From an uncultured Ruminococcus sp. (GTDB taxonomy: Bacteria > Bacillota > Clostridia > Oscillospirales > Ruminococcaceae): a DNA stretch of 32,902 bases. The first letter of the stretch is position 1, and every line of letters starts with the position of its first letter. The notes below the pieces were generated by a model. That model was not told the origin of the DNA. It made no database searches and was given only the letters and a program-made list of their open reading frames with translations. The position numbers and the translations under genes were made by a program. The stretch covers positions 1-32,902 of the forward strand of contig CADAEJ010000012.1 of the NCBI GenBank assembly GCA_902786965.1, read 5' to 3'. This document shows, piece by piece, positions 30,399 to 32,902 of the stretch.

Positions 30399-32231
30399 TC
30401 AGTAAATTGGCAGCGAGTTTCTTTTGTTTGCGGCACTCTTATCTGAGTTGAGACGTGTGAATGATGTTGGGTTTGAGCGGATATAATCGACAATTGAAAG
30501 CTCTGCTGACTTGGGGATATTCCTATTGAGCAGTACCAGATTATCAAGGTCGATCTTGCTTTCAGCGTCTTGTGTCAGCCCGAAAGAAAAGCCGCCGTAG
30601 ATCGGTGCGTCCGATGAACCGATAACGATCTCTGTGCATCTCTCAACAAGCACTCCGCCACGCCCGCTCTCACGTTCCCTGTAAATATATCCCTGTGTGC
30701 TGACCTCGCCGTTTTTAGTGGGGAACGGGTTGAGCCCGTTATAGCTGTCATAAGCATTTGCCGAGCTGTAATTGTGTCGGTAGCTTAGCCAGCTTGTTAT
30801 GTAATAACAGCTATTTTGCGATTTGTTTATCTTCTTTGTCGGCAGCATAAAGACGTAGATATCGTCCGACTGATCGGTCGTTCCGCCATCGTAATAACAG
30901 AAATAGCCTCCTGCCGGCAGGTAGTTGTTTTCTGTAAATGAGAATATATCATTGGTCAATGTATTTATATTGGCTCGTTTTAACTCTGATATGCTCCCTG
31001 CATTTCCGAGGATCGAACAATACTCACTGTCTGTTCTTGGGAAAGCCTTATTTATAACTGCCTGCTGTGCAGAGATCAGAGAACTTGGAACAACGCTGTT
31101 GATCGGTGCTTCGCTGGTGCTTGTCTGAGTTTGTCTTTGGACTTGAGGATTTTGCGGAGCCGCTGTAACTGCTTGTCGTTGACGTGTGGTTGATGCTGTT
31201 GCGGCGTTTGTTCCTATACCATTTCTGCCGGTGGTGGTTCGTGTCTGGGTTTCGCTTTCTCTGGCTGTGACCGATGTTGTGGCATTGCCGCTTGCTAACG
31301 GGTTTTGATCCTGAGGTTTTTCAGCATCGGAGATCAAAGCGTTTGTTTGCTGTGAAACGCTTTCGGATTTTTCAGAGAAATCTGATCTTTCCGTCACCGA
31401 CTGGGAAGTGGTCACAGTTTCTGAGGCACTGTTGTCAGGCAGTCTGACATCTCCAAGAGTATTGTTTCTGAAAAGCAAATGTGCATATATACCTCCGCCG
31501 ATAGCAAGTGCTGCAGCGGCAGAAACGATAACTCGCCTCACAGAAGATCCTGCAACCGCTGCTATCGTACTGCGCCCGACGAATGCTGAGCCGCCGCTAC
31601 AATCTGCTGCATCCTCAATAGCCTGCATGACCAATGGCAGCGGAACAAGCGCCAGATTCTTACCGCCGAGCGCTTTGAGCTTTTTGCTGATCTGTTTGCG
31701 TGCCTCTGTAAGTCTGTGTCCAACAGCATTCTCATTTATGTTCATTGCTGCGGCGATCTCTTTCATTCTCATGTTTTCAAAGTAAAACATTATCAGAATA
31801 GAACGCCTGTCGGGTGAAAGATCATCTATCGCCTTCCTGACTTCCATTTGTGTTTCCTTATTATCAAGGTAATCGTGAGGTACATACATCGGCTCGGAGT
31901 ATTCCTCAGCCTGTTCAAGTACGCTATCCAGTTCTTCACTCGTTTCGTAGCTGGAAAAATGATTGATCTCTTTAAAATAGTTGTTTGTGATATTGTTGGC
32001 AATAGTGTAGAGCCATACTTTGAAGGCCTCTGGACTTTTAAGATCCTTGATCTTTTCCATTGCCGTTACAAATGTATCCTGTGCAAGATCCTTTGCCTGA
32101 TCGACGTTTCCGATGCGTTTCGCAATATAGAATCTCATAGGTTCGTAGAATTCATCATATAGTTTTTCAAATGCGGAGATATCACCCTTTTGACCGGAGA
32201 TGACTGTTTCATTCAGTTCCTTTACATTCAT
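30399..32231 (-). CDS. Membrane-tethered ECF-type sigma factor with extracellular domain
   Basis: 610 residues from ATG 32231; the frame extends seven codons up to a TTG at 32252 that overlaps the ribosome site AAGGAG. Sigma-70 region 2 lies near residues 10-78 (FEKLYDEFYEPMRFYIAKR, DLAQDTFVTAMEKI, WLYTIANN) and region 4 near 125-178 (AIDDLSPDRRSILIMFYFEN, MKEIAAAMNINENAVGHRL). One transmembrane helix follows at about 233-251 (VIVSAAAALAIGGGIYAHLL). Then come a long Ser/Thr/Gln-rich linker and a C-terminal domain of about 210 residues (GGYFCYYDGGTTDQSDDIYV, CYYITSWLSYRHNYSS, GGVLVERCTEIVIG). Ordinary ECF factors are about 160-200 residues with a separate anti-sigma. Here the sensor appears fused to the sigma factor itself. 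It overlaps a 51-aa ORF upstream and precedes a surface protein gene. Confidence 0.9.
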   Translation of the reverse strand: MNVKELNETVISGQKGDISAFEKLYDEFYEPMRFYIAKRIGNVDQAKDLAQDTFVTAMEKIKDLKSPEAFKVWLYTIANNITNNYFKEINHFSSYETSEELDSVLEQAEEYSEPMYVPHDYLDNKETQMEVRKAIDDLSPDRRSILIMFYFENMRMKEIAAAMNINENAVGHRLTEARKQISKKLKALGGKNLALVPLPLVMQAIEDAADCSGGSAFVGRSTIAAVAGSSVRRVIVSAAAALAIGGGIYAHLLFRNNTLGDVRLPDNSASETVTTSQSVTERSDFSEKSESVSQQTNALISDAEKPQDQNPLASGNATTSVTARESETQTRTTTGRNGIGTNAATASTTRQRQAVTAAPQNPQVQRQTQTSTSEAPINSVVPSSLISAQQAVINKAFPRTDSEYCSILGNAGSISELKRANINTLTNDIFSFTENNYLPAGGYFCYYDGGTTDQSDDIYVFMLPTKKINKSQNSCYYITSWLSYRHNYSSANAYDSYNGLNPFPTKNGEVSTQGYIYRERESGRGGVLVERCTEIVIGSSDAPIYGGFSFGLTQDAESKIDLDNLVLLNRNIPKSAELSIVDYIRSNPTSFTRLNSDKSAANKRNSLPIY

Positions 32232-32364
32232 TCTCCGCCCACTCCTTTTCAAGCTTTGTTCTGATCTCGTTGCGCCAGTAGTTTTTTTCCTCCTGTGACA
32301 TCAGCATTTCCTGCTGCATCTGTTCGAGTATCCTTTCGATCATAATATCTATTGGTATTTCCAT
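32209..32364 (-). CDS. 51-aa charged small protein overlapping the sigma-factor start
   Basis: ATG 32364 follows GGGAG by 6 nt. The protein starts MEIPIDIMIERILEQMQQEM and ends KEWAENECKGTE; it is highly charged, probably one long helix, with no membrane segment. Its last 23 nt overlap the start of the sigma gene in another frame, a common arrangement for translational coupling. A TTGAAA-17-TATAAT promoter lies so close that the transcript would have only about 6-8 leader bases. No family recognised. A role as a partner or modulator of the sigma factor is inferred from position only. Confidence 0.7.
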   Translation of the reverse strand: MEIPIDIMIERILEQMQQEMLMSQEEKNYWRNEIRTKLEKEWAENECKGTE

Positions 32365-32377
32365 CACGCACTCCCAA

Positions 32378-32406
32378 ATTATAGCACATTAAATTCGGTT
32401 TTTCAA
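32378..32406 (-). promoter_or_regulatory. Promoter of the small protein-sigma factor-surface protein operon
   Basis: On the minus strand TTGAAA (32406-32401) and TATAAT (32383-32378), 17-bp spacer. The -35 element lies inside one copy of the repeat described at 32396-32582. Confidence 0.7.
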
Positions 32407-32582
32407 GTTCTATATATAAGATGTAACAATAAAAGAAACTTGCAGATATTTTTAGATGTAATACTTCACGAAAACCGCAGGTTGATTTTGTGCGATATGA
32501 CGAATTTCTGAAAATCTTTAAAATTAACTGCAAGTTTTTGCGTTTGTGGTGTCTTATATGCGTAACGGTTTTCAAGTTCTAA
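32396..32582. repeat. Pair of CGGTTTT(T)CAAGTTCTA direct repeats
   Basis: Copies at about 32396-32412 and 32566-32581 differ by one T. One covers the -35 of the sigma operon; the other is about 55 bp upstream of the lipoprotein start. They lie in the divergent region between the two genes and may be a shared regulator site. Confidence 0.55.
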
Positions 32583-32633
32583 AACTGTTTGATTATCGAA
32601 AATAATATGGAGGAAGAACAAGTATGAAAACAA

Positions 32634-32902
32634 CAGTATTAAAAAGATTAACAGCATTTGTGTGTGCTATGAGCCTATGCTTTGCAATGGCAGGCTGCGG
32701 AAAGAGCAACCCTGAGGACATCACCGAGAGTGAAGCAAACGCAGCTCTTGAACAGATGGACGGCAAAAAGAACCCAACACCTCCAAAGGATGGTCAGGAG
32801 GTTGTAGATCCATTTGAAACATTGTCGGTTGATTTTTCCGGTGTGGCTCCAAATGGTTATGTAATTCTAAAAGATAACAATGAGCGTTTCAGGTATGGTA
32901 AT
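32634..32902 (+). CDS. Lipoprotein of unknown function, 5' part
   Basis: ATG 32634 follows GGAGG, and the gene runs off the window after 89 codons. The N-terminus is a lipoprotein signal: MKTTVLKRLTAFVCAMSLCF then AMAGC, with lipidated Cys25 followed by GKSNPEDITES. The mature part is acidic and Pro-rich (NPTPPKDGQEVVDPFETLSV, then DFSGVAPNGYVILKDN). It is divergent from the sigma-factor operon. No clear TTGACA/TATAAT pair is visible upstream, unlike most other units here, so another sigma factor might be used. Confidence 0.85.

Noticed and set aside
1-32902. tRNA, rRNA, transposase or integrase genes
   Set aside because: None recognised in the intergenic stretches or among the proteins, although repeats and scars show recombination.

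Overview
The window looks like the chromosome of a Gram-positive anaerobic gut or rumen Firmicute, most likely Ruminococcus-like (Oscillospiraceae). The evidence is AGGAGG ribosome sites and TTGACA-17-TATAAT promoters throughout, several secreted proteins that pair BspA-type leucine-rich repeats (LRR) with three cell-wall-binding repeats (CWB2), a membrane-anchored sigma factor and a c-di-GMP phosphorelay. The genus is inferred from gene style, not from a marker gene.

Layout. 1-136: end of an ABC exporter. 360-2438: LRR/CWB2 surface protein. 2590-7835 (minus): signalling cluster encoding a hybrid histidine kinase, an Hpt protein, and an EAL part and a REC-GGDEF part that look like one REC-GGDEF-EAL protein split by a frameshift. 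The kinase also appears to have lost its N-terminal membrane helix to a frameshift. 7840-8560: gene-poor stretch with a 27-codon membrane peptide gene under an operator-like promoter. 8562-11492 (minus): second LRR/CWB2 protein. 11765-13888: operon of a MarR regulator, a glutathione peroxidase and a radical SAM protein. 14039-14494: unknown protein. 14543-15614 (minus): a 5' piece of a sucrose hydrolase gene joined to a 3' piece of ptsI, a deletion scar. 15838-19157: flavin reductase, XRE regulator, a DUF5131-DUF4186 fusion and an ANT(6)-like nucleotidyltransferase. 19276-25778: two more CWB2 proteins, one with EF-hand, LRR and SLH-like modules and one with a C-terminal sugar-ABC solute-binding domain. 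A decayed inverted CWB2 gene end lies between them. 26020-27261 (minus): orphan HipA-like kinase. 27460-32364 (minus): a 51-aa ORF, a membrane-tethered ECF sigma factor and a fifth LRR/CWB2 protein in tandem. 32634-end: start of a lipoprotein gene.

The theme is the cell surface. Five intact CWB2 paralogues share the same triple wall-binding module but carry different outward-facing modules (BspA LRR, cysteine-pair repeats, EF-hand/SLH-like, solute-binding protein). Near-identical 3' ends and terminators among them point to duplication and recombination. The tethered sigma factor, directly upstream of one paralogue, and the c-di-GMP phosphorelay, convergent with another, are candidate regulators of this surface set. 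No rRNA, tRNA, CRISPR array, transposase or integrase was recognised.
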